Source of the DNA: RUG369 sp050949645
Lineage (GTDB): Bacteria; Planctomycetota; Planctomycetia; Pirellulales; Thermoguttaceae
Assembly (NCBI GenBank): GCA_050949645.1
Contig: JBMNGC010000001.1
Location: 2,914,001-2,978,000 of the forward strand
Direction of reading: 5' to 3'
DNA: 64,000 nt
Numbering within the stretch: the first letter of the stretch is position 1; each line of letters begins with the position of its first letter. Both the position numbers and the translations under genes were made by a program. The notes under the pieces are model-generated. The model was not told where the DNA came from and ran no database searches. It saw nothing but the letters and a program-made list of their open reading frames with translations. Below are positions 44,233-53,911 of the stretch, in pieces.

Positions 44233-47214
44233 CTAGCGAACGCAGGCGTCGACGAACTGGTCGGAGCTCACGTTCGCGGGGAAGAACGCCATATATTCGG
44301 CGATCGACATGTTCAGCTCGACCACCTGGTTCACGAAGAAGAGCGCCGATTCGCGTTTCTTCTCGAGCGTCGCCGTAATCGTTTCGGAATTTACGACCGA
44401 GACGTTCGTTGTGTCGACGTTCAGGAGCTCGCCTGGAGGGCTCATCGCGTTCCCGAGGGTCTGAAGCGCGCTCGACCGCGATTCGATGAGGCCCGCCGAA
44501 CGACGCATGCGCGCGTTGTAGCGACGCGGCTCGCCGAAATCGAATTTTGAGCCGCAGAAGGGCGTCGTCGCGGGCAGGGGATACGCCGAATAGTCAGACG
44601 AGAGCCCCATGAGCTTCAAAAGTTCGAGCTGCGCGGCGCGGAGATTCGATTTCGACTCCGCGATGCGCGCCTCCTGACGGAGCGCCCCCGCGAGACAGGC
44701 GCGCGTCGCTTCGGAGTTGGCGCCCGCCTGATTCATGAGCTCGTTATAGACGTTCGCGTAATTCCTGAAGATCGTCTCCTCAATGCGTTTTCGCGCGCAG
44801 GCGCCCTGGAGTTTCCAGAACGCGGTCGCGACCGCGTAGCGTCCCTCCGGACTCTGATTCGAGCGGAACGCAATTTCATGGAGCGTGTAGAGTCGCTCGT
44901 AGACCTTCGAGCCCGGCTCGGGGACCATCGGCTCCTCGACTGCGAAGAGCGCGCGAACGAGCTCGCGCGTCCTCAAGGGATCGCGGACCTGGCTCGGCGC
45001 GACCCCGGATTGAGGATTGGCCGCGCCGGACTGACGATTGGCGCTCGCGGCGTCGGATGTCTCGGGCTCGTCGGCAAAGGTGGAGAAATATTCGTCGTCG
45101 ATCTCCTGACCGCGGATTACGTATTCGTCGGAGAGGTCGCGTTTCGGCGTCAGACGCGCGCCAAGACTCGCGAGAAGCGCGACGAGGGGCCTGTTGCGGC
45201 GCGGAGGATAGAAGGCGCCGTCCGGTTCGTCGGGACTATCCTGCTGACCCGAGGCGGTCGCCGATTCGGTTTCATCCGGAACACTTGCCGGAAGAGGCAG
45301 AAAAAACTCGGCCGGGAGCGGCGCGTCGTCATTTGCGAGGATATCGCCGTCCCTGAGGCCGTCAGAATCGTACAGGTCAGGTTCTTCCGTCTCGGGCTCA
45401 GAAGTTTCTTTCGACTGAGACTCCTCTGTCGCAGGCGTTGAGATACCTTCAGGCGTACTCCGCTCCGTCGTGGACGCGGAGGTTTTTCCAGAGGTAGCCT
45501 GCGCGCTTCCACCGGAAGGCTGCTGCGAAGCGCCGGTCTGCGATTGCGTGTTTTCAACAGGAAGCTGCTGCGAAGCGCCGGTCCGCGATTGATCGCTTTC
45601 AACGGGAAGCTGCTGCGAAGCGACGGATCGCGGTTGCGTGTTTTCAACGGGAAGCTGCTGCGAAGCGACGGATCGCGGTTGCGTGTTTTCAACAGGAAGC
45701 TGCTGCGAAGCGCCGGTGCGCGATTGAGCGCTTTCGAACGGAAGCTGCTGCGAGGCGCCGGTCCGCGATTGAGCGCTTTCGAACGGGAGCTGCTGCGCGA
45801 CGACAGGCGATTGCGTGGCGTCGACGCTACGCGTCGAGGTCAGCGGCGCGGGAGGAGTTTGGCCTTGTGGCGTCTCATAGCCAACGAGGGCAAAGGACGC
45901 GGGGGTGGTCCCATCGGACGCGAGAGTCGACAGGACGTTGGAGAGGGGCCGAATAGACGCGAGCGACGCGACCTGGGATTCGGCGGCGTCGCTCGGAGCG
46001 TCTGCGGCGGCGGAACTGATCAACCGGTATACCGGATGTTCAGGCGTCGAGGCGACGTTTGGCTCCTCCATACCGTCGGGGAGACGTCCGGGGAAGTAAT
46101 ATCCATAACTCTGCGACGCGTCGGGCGCGCTGCGCTGCGTCCCCTGATTCGCCGACCCTTCCTGCTGCGCGGCGCCGGACTCGGAACGACGTTGTTGCGT
46201 CGGCGGACTCTGCCCGCTCGGACGCTGGTTGATCGTCGCGAGGAACGCGGCGCCCTGGACGGAGCCGGGAATCATTTGCGTCGCGTACGCGGCGATCGCC
46301 TGGTTATAGCTGACCGCCGCTTCGATCGTCTGACGCTGAGCGTCATGGTAGCGGTCGAGCGCGTCAAAGAGCGACGTTTCGGAAACCTGCGATGATTGGA
46401 CAAGTCCGATGAGCACGTCGAGCTCGCGCGCCGTCTGGTTCGCGCGCGCCTGCAACGTTTCGTAGAGGAGCGGCAAAAGCGCGTTGAGACGCGCCGCTTC
46501 CGCCGACGCGCGACGATATTGCGTCATTGCGGCGTATCGAGTCTGATAGACGTCGGTCGCGGGTCGCGCCGAGGGTAGATAGAGGACGACGTTGTGCGTT
46601 GGATCAAGAAACTCGGCGCCGGAGTTCGCCGCTCTGGCGATCGCCGCGCGCCGACCCGCCGCCGACGTAAAAGCGCCGTCGAAATCATACTGAGCCTGAA
46701 GCAATCTGAGGCGCGCCGCAGACTGGCGCTCCGCCGCAATCAAACGAACGGCGGCCAGGAAACGCTGCGTTTCAGGAGTCGAGCCCTGATTTTCGATCTT
46801 CGTCGCGCATTCGCCCGCATACGCGGTGCACGTGACGCAAAGGTTATAATAGGCGTTCTTGCCCGCAAGATCCCAATAAGCGACGAGCCTTCGATAACGT
46901 TCCGCAGGCGAATAGACGCCGTAGAGGAGTCGTTCCAGGGGCAGCGCTTCGCCCCGAATTTCTTTCCTCGCGGTTGTGAAGAACGTCGCGAGTTGACTGC
47001 CCGCAACGTCAGGGCTCGGGCCTCGCGCCTGCGTCTGCGCCTGAGCTTGCTGCGGTTGCCCCTGAGTCGCGCTCGGCGACGCCTGACCTCCCTGACCAAA
47101 GACCGCGTTTGTGAAGAAGAGAAGTACGACGCTCCCCAGAATAACGCGCGCGACGCGCGCAGGCAGAAAAGGCAAACTGCGCGAGGAGTTCAATTGGGGC
47201 GCGGCGATCTTCAT
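44233..47214 (-). CDS. Large exported protein with 15-residue tandem repeats; family unknown
   Basis: 993 residues. GGAG lies 6 bp before the ATG. A signal peptide (VARVILGSVVLLFFTNAVFG) is followed by a glutamine-rich linker, then a long helical domain (about residues 80-315) with many Ala/Arg/Gln-rich helices. Next is a Pro/Ser/Gln linker holding six 15-residue repeats (QQLPFESAQSRTGAS and variants), an acidic part, and a C-terminal helical domain (about 750-993) with a few cysteines. The two helical blocks look like the outer-membrane-factor (TolC) helical hairpins of other planctomycete proteins, but I cannot assign it. Probably in the periplasm or outer membrane. Confidence 0.75.
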   Translation of the reverse strand: MKIAAPQLNSSRSLPFLPARVARVILGSVVLLFFTNAVFGQGGQASPSATQGQPQQAQAQTQARGPSPDVAGSQLATFFTTARKEIRGEALPLERLLYGVYSPAERYRRLVAYWDLAGKNAYYNLCVTCTAYAGECATKIENQGSTPETQRFLAAVRLIAAERQSAARLRLLQAQYDFDGAFTSAAGRRAAIARAANSGAEFLDPTHNVVLYLPSARPATDVYQTRYAAMTQYRRASAEAARLNALLPLLYETLQARANQTARELDVLIGLVQSSQVSETSLFDALDRYHDAQRQTIEAAVSYNQAIAAYATQMIPGSVQGAAFLATINQRPSGQSPPTQQRRSESGAAQQEGSANQGTQRSAPDASQSYGYYFPGRLPDGMEEPNVASTPEHPVYRLISSAAADAPSDAAESQVASLASIRPLSNVLSTLASDGTTPASFALVGYETPQGQTPPAPLTSTRSVDATQSPVVAQQLPFESAQSRTGASQQLPFESAQSRTGASQQLPVENTQPRSVASQQLPVENTQPRSVASQQLPVESDQSRTGASQQLPVENTQSQTGASQQPSGGSAQATSGKTSASTTERSTPEGISTPATEESQSKETSEPETEEPDLYDSDGLRDGDILANDDAPLPAEFFLPLPASVPDETESATASGQQDSPDEPDGAFYPPRRNRPLVALLASLGARLTPKRDLSDEYVIRGQEIDDEYFSTFADEPETSDAASANRQSGAANPQSGVAPSQVRDPLRTRELVRALFAVEEPMVPEPGSKVYERLYTLHEIAFRSNQSPEGRYAVATAFWKLQGACARKRIEETIFRNYANVYNELMNQAGANSEATRACLAGALRQEARIAESKSNLRAAQLELLKLMGLSSDYSAYPLPATTPFCGSKFDFGEPRRYNARMRRSAGLIESRSSALQTLGNAMSPPGELLNVDTTNVSVVNSETITATLEKKRESALFFVNQVVELNMSIAEYMAFFPANVSSDQFVDACVR
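45526..45795 (-). repeat. Six tandem 45-bp coding repeats
   Basis: The codon pair for QQ recurs exactly every 45 bp (45520, 45565, 45610, 45655, 45700, 45745, 45790). Each unit encodes QQLP[FV]E[SN].Q.R[TS][GV]AS. Two sub-types occur, so duplication took place in steps. Confidence 0.9.
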
Positions 47215-47627
47215 TAGGAGCTCCTTCCAGGAACTTTCGAATGGCGGTTGGCGGTTCAGCGCGCGCTTCGCGACGGCGGTCGTTTATGCGCCGGTTCTTG
47301 CGGACGCTCGGTTCTACTTTATAATACCTTCGGGTTTCGGAGAAGAGGCGCCTCGCGTTGACGCTTTCCCGAAAAATGATTAATGATTGAGGGGCGTCGG
47401 TTCCGACGCGCAGAGCGCCGAATCCGCCCCATCCTAATTATACTTGGGCGGCCCCTTGGATGTAGACGCTTTAAGGAATCGGCCGACCTTTTGGTGAAAA
47501 TTTAAAATATTTACTTTGCGCACGAAAGATTATAACGCAATTGCGTTTTATGTCGAATATTGTAAAAATACCGGTTGTCGCAGCGGCGTCGATTCGGAGA
47601 AGATGAAGATCAGGACGTTCCTTCGTT
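47215..47627. other. Intergenic region between divergent exported-protein genes
   Basis: 413 bp; contains the leaders of the 47214 (-) and 47628 (+) genes and an AT-rich stretch at 47490-47580 with TATTAT on the minus strand near 47321. No gene or unambiguous promoter pair seen. Confidence 0.45.
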
Positions 47628-48626
47628 ATGAGCAGAGACAGTAAACCGCGCCGTCGTTCCATTAAGTTGATCGTTGTCCTCGCGCTGGTTTTTGGCGCGC
47701 TGGGATATTGCGGATGGCAATATTACATGATCGTTTTTGCGCCGATCAACGTCGCGAACGCGACGAACGCGCATGCGCTGAGCTGGTTAGCGCTCCGCGA
47801 CCTTTCGTCGGAGTCCCAGGACCAGCTCGCCGAGCTCTTTGATTTCTACTGCTCTCGACTCACCGGAGACGAGAGCGGCGAGTTCGTTTTTGACGACAGC
47901 GTTTCCCTTGAGGCGCCCGAAAGTATCCGCGGCGTCGTGGGCTCCGTCCTGAGCGCGACTGACAGCAGGACGTTGACCTGGGCGGAGAACCGCGTTCGTC
48001 CGCCCTATGCGCGCATCGATTACGTCGTTGTTCCGACGCCAGAGCGTGCGTCGCGGTATGTCGTTTCCGCCGATATCAAGCCCGGTCCAGCGCTCGAAAA
48101 ACGCTGGCAGGGTCGACAAATCGCCGTCGCAAGGGGTGAAACGCGCAGCTCCAATGTCGAACGCAATATCCGAGCGCTCGTCATGCAGTGGTTCGTCAGT
48201 CGCCTCCGTCGCTACGACGCGACGCCCGACGAAAAGAAGAAGGAATATCTCGACGCAACCGCGCGGGAGCTCATTGCGTTCCAAGGCTTTTACAACCGTT
48301 TCCGCGTTTCCAACGGGAGTCCGGAACTTTCGCTCGTCGAACTGCTCCGCGAATTTGAACGCACGAACGAAGGATGGTGCGAAATCACCCCGCTCGACGA
48401 ACTCGCGCGAGTCATGTGGTTCAAAGACCTCCTCGTCTCCATCGTCGTCCTTCAGAGAGCCAATATTGATTTGCCCCTCTATCCGCCGACGGTCGCTGTA
48501 AAGGGCGATAAGGAGTCCGGAACGGCAGCCGGCTCGCGTGTGAACTCCGCCGTCAAAGCGACGAGACGCGCTCTTCGAAAATATTTCTTTGAGGGTGATC
48601 ACCGGCGTTCAATAGCGAGCGATTAA
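47628..48626 (+). CDS. Membrane-anchored protein of unknown function
   Basis: 332 residues. A basic N-terminus (SKPRRRSIK) precedes one membrane helix (LIVVLALVFGALGYCGWQYYM), which most likely anchors a periplasmic domain. The mature part is alpha/beta with no motif I recognise; RVRPPYARIDYVVVPTPERASRYVV may be a strand-rich core. The ATG has only AGGA 11 bp upstream, so the start is moderately sure. Single gene ended by a terminator at 48652. Confidence 0.7.
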   Translation: MSRDSKPRRRSIKLIVVLALVFGALGYCGWQYYMIVFAPINVANATNAHALSWLALRDLSSESQDQLAELFDFYCSRLTGDESGEFVFDDSVSLEAPESIRGVVGSVLSATDSRTLTWAENRVRPPYARIDYVVVPTPERASRYVVSADIKPGPALEKRWQGRQIAVARGETRSSNVERNIRALVMQWFVSRLRRYDATPDEKKKEYLDATARELIAFQGFYNRFRVSNGSPELSLVELLREFERTNEGWCEITPLDELARVMWFKDLLVSIVVLQRANIDLPLYPPTVAVKGDKESGTAAGSRVNSAVKATRRALRKYFFEGDHRRSIASD

Positions 48627-48651
48627 TTCTCGCCTTCAGCGCTTCTAAAAG

Positions 48652-48690
48652 AAAACGGACGTCTCGAAATCATCGGGACGTCCGTTTTTT
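48652..48690. terminator. Bidirectional terminator between the 47628 gene and acnA
   Basis: ACGGACGTC/GACGTCCGT stem with T-run on the plus strand and a broken T-tract on the minus strand. Confidence 0.85.
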
Positions 48691-48711
48691 ATCCTTCATG
48701 CGTTGCGAGCG

Positions 48712-51519
48712 TCAGTCGCCGGAATTCTCCGTCGCCAGCTGTCGCAGCACGGTTTGAAGCGTTCCGCCGTTGAGGTAGTATTCCAGTTCGACCCGCGCGT
48801 CGATGCGAACGCGAACCTTGAAGGTCTTCTTCTCGCCGACGGTTCCCGGCGCCGTTGACGTCGCCGTGACTTCGATTATGTCGCGAGGCTTGAAATCGCG
48901 TTCGATCGTCGGGATATCGAAAAGCTCGGTGCCGTCGAGCTCGAGGGACTTCCAGCTCTGACCGTCGACGAATTCCAATGGCAAGACGCCCATGCCGACC
49001 AGGTTGCCGCGGTGGATGCGCTCAAAGCTCGACGCGATGACCGCGCGGACCCCCAGGAGCGAGGTTCCCTTTGCCGCCCAGTCGCGACTGCTGCCCGTCC
49101 CGTACTCGGCGCCCGCGAGGACCACAAGGGGCGTTTTCTCCGACCGGTATTTCATCGCCGCGTCGTAGACGCTCTCGACGGGACCGTCGTGGTTCGTCTT
49201 GCCGAGATATTTCGTTACGCCTCCTTCGGTACCGGGCGCAAGGAGGTTGCGAATTCTGATGTTCGCAAACGTTCCGCGCGTCATGACGCTGTCGGCGCCG
49301 CGACGTGAGCCGTAGCTGTTGAAGTCGCTCTTCGAGACTCCATGCTCCTTGAGGAACCGTCCTGCGGGCGAATCTTCTTTAATCGCGCCCGCGGGCGAGA
49401 TGTGATCCGTTGTAATCGAGTCGCCGAGCTTCAGGAGCGCGCGCGCGCCGACGATTGGCTCGCGTTCGCTCGCCTTGAGCGTCATGTCCGTAAGGAACGG
49501 GGGTTCCTGGACATAAAGGCTGTCGGGGTCCCAGTCGTAGAGTTCGCTCTCCGTTGCGGGAATCGCGTTCCAGAGCGGATTGGAGTTGGCGACGTCGGCG
49601 TAATTTTGGGCGTATGTCTCGCCGTCGAGCGCGTCTTTGGCGATCGCGTCGATCTCGTCGTTGGTCGGGAAGAGTTCCGAGAGCATGACCGGCTTGCCGT
49701 CCTTGTCGATCCCGACCGGCTCGGTCGCCATATCAATATCGACGGTTCCGGCGATCGCGTACGCGACGACAAGGGGCGGGCTCGCAAGATAATTCGCCTT
49801 GATGAGCGGATTAACGCGTCCTTCAAAGTTCCGGTTGCCGCTCAAGACCGCAGCCGAGACCAGATCGCCTTCAACGATCGCCTTGCCGACCGGTTCTGGA
49901 AGAGGTCCGCTGTTGCCAATGCACGTGAGACATCCGAACCCGACGACGTTGAATCCGAGCGTCTTGAGGGGCTCGAGCAGATCTGCTTTCCTGAGATACT
50001 CTACGACGACGCGCGACCCCGGCCCAAAGCTCGTCTTGACGTACGGTTTCGGTTGGAGACCGCGCTCGACCGCTTTCTTTGCGAGGAGTCCTGCGGCGAT
50101 CATGAGTCTCGGCGCGCTCGTGTTCGTGCAGCTGGTAATCGACGCGATAGCGATCGCTCCGTGCCCAATCTCAACGGTTCCGGTATTAGGAAGTCGCGGC
50201 GAACACTCGGCGCTCTCTTTATCCCAAACGATCGTCGCCTTTTTCGCGCATTCTCCTTCCGTGAGCGCGAAGCCGCGCTCGCTGATCGGCGCGCGCAGCG
50301 AATGGTGGAACGATTCCTTCATCTCGGTGAGCGGGACGCGGTCCTGCGGGCGTTTCGGGCCCGCAAGGGAGGGTACGACCGTCGCAAGGTCGAGCGTAAG
50401 AGTTTTGGTGTATTCCGGAAGCGGCGCGTCGGCGTCGCGGAAGAGTCCTTGCGCGCGCGCGTAAGCTTCCACGAGGTCGATCTGCGCTTGGTCGCGACCC
50501 GTCGCATGGAGAAATTCAAGCGTCTTTTCGTCGACGGGAAAGAATCCGGTCGTCGCGCCATATTCGGGCCCCATATTTGCGAGAACCGCGCGATCGGCGA
50601 CGTCGAGCTGCGTCGCGCCGTCTCCGAAATATTCGACGAACTTCCCGACGACGCCTTCTTTACGCAGCGCCTGGACGATCGTGAGCGCGAGGTCGGTCGC
50701 CGTCACGCCTTCCGAAAGCCGGCCTTTGAGTTCAAACCCGACGACCTGCGGCGCGAGCATATAATACGGCTGTCCCAGCATGACCGCTTCCGCTTCGATT
50801 CCGCCGACGCCCCAGCCAAGAACGCCGAGGCCGTTGATCATAACGGTGTGGCTGTCCGTGCCGACGACGCTGTCGGGGAACGCGACGCCGTCGAGCCCTT
50901 GCGCCTCCGAGAGCGCGTTCTTACCGACCGCGACGACCTTCGCAAGATATTCGAGGTTCGTCTGATGGACGATCCCAACCGACGGAGGGATAACGCTGAA
51001 GTTGTCGAGCGAGCGCTGAGCCCATCGGAGCAACGAATAACGCTCCATGTTGCGCACAAATTCCAGCTGGACGTTCTGTTCGAGCGCGTACGGCGAGCCG
51101 TAGCAGTCCGTCTGCACCGAATGGTCGACAACCGCGTCGACGGGAATCAACGGGTTGATCTTTTTCGGATCGCCGCCGAGGCGTTTCATGGCGGAGCGCA
51201 TCGCCGCGAGGTCGACGACCGCCGGAACGCCGGTGAAATCCTGAAGAATAACGCGCGCAGGCTTGAAGGGAATTTCAAAGGAGGGGACGTCGGGCTTCCA
51301 CTGCGCGAGATTCTTAACGTCCGCTTCAGTCACCGCGAAGTCGTCACAGTTGCGGAGCGTCGCTTCAAGCAGCACGCGGATGGCGTATGGGAGCGTCGAG
51401 AGCTTGACGAGTCCAGCCTCTTCCAGCGCGCCGAGACGATAGTATCCGTATTTCGCGTCATTAACCCTCAGGACGTCGAAGGAATGAAAATAATCGCGAG
51501 GCGTCGATTTTTCTGCCAT
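48712..51519 (-). CDS. acnA: Aconitate hydratase A
   Basis: 935 residues, usual length of AcnA/IRP-type aconitases. Interconverts citrate and isocitrate in the TCA cycle; 4Fe-4S enzyme. Cluster cysteines appear as SITSCTNTS and GFGCLTCIGNSGPLP. The N-terminal start matches the family (LPYAIRVLLEATLRNCD, VILQDFTGVPAVVDLAA), and the swivel domain carries AEYGTGSSRDWAAKGT. GGAG precedes the ATG. It sits between two terminators, so it is a monocistronic unit. Confidence 0.96.
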   Translation of the reverse strand: MAEKSTPRDYFHSFDVLRVNDAKYGYYRLGALEEAGLVKLSTLPYAIRVLLEATLRNCDDFAVTEADVKNLAQWKPDVPSFEIPFKPARVILQDFTGVPAVVDLAAMRSAMKRLGGDPKKINPLIPVDAVVDHSVQTDCYGSPYALEQNVQLEFVRNMERYSLLRWAQRSLDNFSVIPPSVGIVHQTNLEYLAKVVAVGKNALSEAQGLDGVAFPDSVVGTDSHTVMINGLGVLGWGVGGIEAEAVMLGQPYYMLAPQVVGFELKGRLSEGVTATDLALTIVQALRKEGVVGKFVEYFGDGATQLDVADRAVLANMGPEYGATTGFFPVDEKTLEFLHATGRDQAQIDLVEAYARAQGLFRDADAPLPEYTKTLTLDLATVVPSLAGPKRPQDRVPLTEMKESFHHSLRAPISERGFALTEGECAKKATIVWDKESAECSPRLPNTGTVEIGHGAIAIASITSCTNTSAPRLMIAAGLLAKKAVERGLQPKPYVKTSFGPGSRVVVEYLRKADLLEPLKTLGFNVVGFGCLTCIGNSGPLPEPVGKAIVEGDLVSAAVLSGNRNFEGRVNPLIKANYLASPPLVVAYAIAGTVDIDMATEPVGIDKDGKPVMLSELFPTNDEIDAIAKDALDGETYAQNYADVANSNPLWNAIPATESELYDWDPDSLYVQEPPFLTDMTLKASEREPIVGARALLKLGDSITTDHISPAGAIKEDSPAGRFLKEHGVSKSDFNSYGSRRGADSVMTRGTFANIRIRNLLAPGTEGGVTKYLGKTNHDGPVESVYDAAMKYRSEKTPLVVLAGAEYGTGSSRDWAAKGTSLLGVRAVIASSFERIHRGNLVGMGVLPLEFVDGQSWKSLELDGTELFDIPTIERDFKPRDIIEVTATSTAPGTVGEKKTFKVRVRIDARVELEYYLNGGTLQTVLRQLATENSGD

Positions 51520-51579
51520 GCGCGCGTCTCCTTGTAAAACAGAATTGCAATAAACTTCCGCGCAGCGTCGCGCAGGAAC

Positions 51580-51609
51580 AAAAAAAGCCGCTCCTTACAG
51601 AACGGCTTG
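51580..51609 (-). terminator. Terminator of the initiator tRNA pair
   Basis: AAGCCGTTC/GAGCGGCTT-type stem followed by seven T on the minus strand, 36 bp after the second tRNA. Confidence 0.75.
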
Positions 51610-51644
51610 AATTCGGGGACGACCGCAGGACCGTCCTAACAGAA

Positions 51645-51717
51645 TTGCGGGAGCAGGATTCGAACCTACGACCTCGAGGTTATGAGCCTCGCGAGCTGCC
51701 AGCTGCTCCATCCCGCG
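51645..51717 (-). tRNA. Initiator tRNA-fMet (CAT), downstream copy
   Basis: 73 nt, full cloverleaf: acceptor CGCGGGA/TCCCGCA with the C1:A72 mismatch of bacterial initiators, D-stem GAGC/GCTC with A11:T24, anticodon loop CTCATAA (anticodon CAT), T-stem GTAGG/CCTGC, discriminator A73; CCA is not encoded. The anticodon stem is CGAGG/CCTCG, so position 29-41 is A:U rather than the usual G:C. It differs from its neighbour by one base in the D-loop. Confidence 0.96.
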
Positions 51718-51787
51718 ATCACAAGCGACCGATTCAATGGGTCGCGGAAACAATAACGTTGACGTGAAGTCGCTGCGCTTAAAAAAG

Positions 51788-51860
<73 letters not shown>

Positions 51861-51914
51861 GTCATATTGCGCAGCGACCTCAGCTTCGGAGAAGCTTCGA
51901 TCAACGTCAGTACA

Positions 51915-51942
51915 AGTATACAGCATAACGACGCTTTGTCGA
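51915..51942 (-). promoter_or_regulatory. Promoter of the tRNA pair
   Basis: On the minus strand TCGACA, 16-bp spacer and TATACT (plus 51937-51942 and 51915-51920), 55 bp upstream of the first tRNA. Confidence 0.65.
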
Positions 51943-51977
51943 GGGGCTTCTTCATTTTTTTTCAAAACGTCGCGTCG

Positions 51978-52006
51978 TTGAAACCGTCTCTCGACGTCGG
52001 TACAAT
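51978..52006 (+). promoter_or_regulatory. Promoter of the 52112 gene
   Basis: TTGAAA (51978-51983), 17-bp spacer and TACAAT (52001-52006), followed by about 105 bp of leader. Confidence 0.7.
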
Positions 52007-52111
52007 GAAGGTCAGGACTTCCACGCGTTGCTCTCTAACGCGGAAAAAGTCGTGAAGTCTCTAGATCATATTTCGTCGGCGCAGGTCGACTCCTCGATGA
52101 AGGAACATATT

Positions 52112-53533
52112 ATGACGCGAGCTATGATACGAACGAATTTTGCCATTTGCATGGCGACATTTTTCTTCTTCGCCGTCGCGCTTTCTGCGCGCGCTCAGGA
52201 AACGCCCCCTCAAACCTGGGATCCGAACGCGACCGCCGAGTCGCTGGGACTTGAGCCTTATGAGATCCCCGACGACCTCTTTCCCGTCTTCCCATGGGAC
52301 CACCTTGGAGATTGGATGAGCGATTATCAGACGCTCGACGTCGCGATGGAATCGATGGCCGAATGCGAGTTCACGCTCTCAGGGTTTGTCAACAGCGTCG
52401 AGATGGCGCGAGAAGCGGAAAAGAACGGGCTCATGTGTATTTACGAGACTGGCGTCGATATTTTTGACGCTCGCAACCTCTCCGACGAAGAGATCGCCGT
52501 GAAATGCGCGGAGATCGACGAACGGATCCGAACCGTCGTCGAGGAAACAAAGGACCTTCCGAACGTTATCGGGTACAACCTCGTCGACGAGCCGAGCTGC
52601 TATAAGTTTAAGGCGTTGGCGGCGGCCGTCGCGGCGGTTAAGAAGTACGCGCCGGGTAAACTCGCGTACGTCAACCTCTATCCCGGCTACGCGTCGACGA
52701 TCGGCGCGGACGCCGATTCGCAGCTAGGAGCGTATTCCTTCGAAGAATATCTGGAACGCTATGTCCAGGAGGTGAAACCCCAGCTTCTGAGCTACGATAA
52801 CTATATGCTTGAATATTCCGAGGATATGCGAAATTACGAGCGCGCTCATGTCTTCTTCTCCGACCTCTTCCTCGTTCGAAGCATTGCGCTTAAGTACAAT
52901 ATTCCCTTCTGGTTCATCGGCAGCAGTCTTTGTATTCTCGAAAATTCGTCTCCACCCACCCCGGCGCGCTACGCGCTTCAAACCTACATGCCTCTGGCGG
53001 CCGGCTCAGACGGCGCGACCTGGTTCCTCTATTATCCGCTCGGATGGCGGTACAGCCCGATCGATCGCAACGGCTCGAAGACGCTCTCATGGCTCTATAT
53101 GCGCGACATTAATATCCAAGCGCGCGCGATCGGAACGTATCTTAAGAAGTTCCGCTCCACAGACCTGGGTATGGATCCTTTCTATACCCAGGAAGAGGCG
53201 CCGAATCTACCCCAGTTCCCCGCTAAACCGACACATGTTCTCCCGAACCTCGTCGCGAACGCTTCCGCTAACGGAACCTACTCCGATAAGGAAGCGCCGA
53301 AGCTTATGGTCGGCGAATTTGCCGCAAAGGAAGGGGACGCGCTCGCCGCGCTCGTCGTCAATATGAGTCTTGAGACCTCCGTGAAGGTCACTTTCCAGAA
53401 ACCGGCGGGATACTCTACTCTCAAGGTCGTCTCACCCATCGACGGCTCCGAAAAGGTTGTGAGCGACGAAGATTTCGCCGAGGGCTTTTGGATCATACCG
53501 GGGCACGGAACCCTTTTTGTTCTTGAAAAATAA
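52112..53533 (+). CDS. Secreted TIM-barrel glycoside hydrolase-like protein
   Basis: 473 residues. ATG at 52112 is chosen for AAGGA 7 bp upstream; it begins a signal peptide (MTRAMIRTNFAICMATFFFF, cut after ARA). Barrel-like strands with PNVIGYNLVDEPSCYK (a typical acid-residue position in clan GH-A-like enzymes) and later WFIGSSLCILENSS; then GSDGATWFLYYPLG. C-terminal about 100 residues are a small beta-sandwich (VTFQKPAGYSTLKVV). Resembles the beta-galactosidase/GH42-like planctomycete proteins, but exact family and substrate are uncertain. Standalone, own promoter. Confidence 0.72.
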   Translation: MTRAMIRTNFAICMATFFFFAVALSARAQETPPQTWDPNATAESLGLEPYEIPDDLFPVFPWDHLGDWMSDYQTLDVAMESMAECEFTLSGFVNSVEMAREAEKNGLMCIYETGVDIFDARNLSDEEIAVKCAEIDERIRTVVEETKDLPNVIGYNLVDEPSCYKFKALAAAVAAVKKYAPGKLAYVNLYPGYASTIGADADSQLGAYSFEEYLERYVQEVKPQLLSYDNYMLEYSEDMRNYERAHVFFSDLFLVRSIALKYNIPFWFIGSSLCILENSSPPTPARYALQTYMPLAAGSDGATWFLYYPLGWRYSPIDRNGSKTLSWLYMRDINIQARAIGTYLKKFRSTDLGMDPFYTQEEAPNLPQFPAKPTHVLPNLVANASANGTYSDKEAPKLMVGEFAAKEGDALAALVVNMSLETSVKVTFQKPAGYSTLKVVSPIDGSEKVVSDEDFAEGFWIIPGHGTLFVLEK

Positions 53534-53605
53534 CGTTTGAACGGGAGATGATTGTAGAACCGCTTGTAAATTTCGCCTTTCAGCGCCTGGCGAATCGCCG
53601 ATCAA

Positions 53606-53671
53606 CGCGTCTGCCGGGCGTTTTAAAGACGTTTTCGATAAAACGCGTTGCCACGCGTCCTCCTTCTTGAC
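53606..53671. repeat. Dispersed repeat, copy 1
   Basis: About 66 bp including TTTTAAAGACGTTTTCGATA and CCACGCGTCCTCCTTCTTGA. Copy 2 is at 56492-56596. Confidence 0.75.
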
Positions 53672-53750
53672 AGGATCCGCGCTTCAGGATACGAGGGCTC
53701 TCGAGTCGCAACCGGACTCCGCCGCTTCCGAAGACGCCGCGACGCTCGAC

Positions 53751-53771
53751 GATTGACGATTGACGATTGAC
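53751..53771. repeat. Three tandem GATTGAC heptamers
   Basis: GATTGAC repeated three times without interruption; could be slippage-prone. Confidence 0.85.
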
Positions 53772-53807
53772 GAGAATTCTTTGGTTTTTCAAACGTCAGC
53801 GCATATA

Positions 53808-53851
53808 AAAAAGAAACCGTCGCAACCTTGATCTGTGTTGCGACGGTTTTT
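53808..53851. terminator. Bidirectional terminator of the thioredoxin-like cluster
   Basis: AAACCGTCGCAAC/GTTGCGACGGTTT stem (53814-53826 and 53837-53849) with A-run and T-run flanks. Near-identical hairpins recur at 57319 and 58812. Confidence 0.85.
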
Positions 53852-53911
53852 ATCGAGGAGCCTTTCCGCGATTAGCGCCCGCTAGCGCGGCAAGCCGGCG
53901 CGCAAAAGCGC

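Larger units (their letters stand above)
53534..53911. other. Intergenic region with dispersed and short tandem repeats
   Basis: Contains one copy of a dispersed repeat (53606-53671, its partner at 56492-56596), three tandem copies of GATTGAC (53751-53771) and a bidirectional terminator (53808-53851). No gene accepted. Confidence 0.6.

Noticed and set aside
45526..45795. CRISPR-like array
   Set aside because: The repeats are contiguous 45-bp coding units in frame inside a protein gene, with no spacers and no cas genes.
53580..53792. Minus-strand open frame of 70 codons with similarity to one at 56400-56636
   Set aside because: The similarity comes from the dispersed intergenic repeat; neither has a ribosome site or a plausible protein, and the repeat carries an insert.
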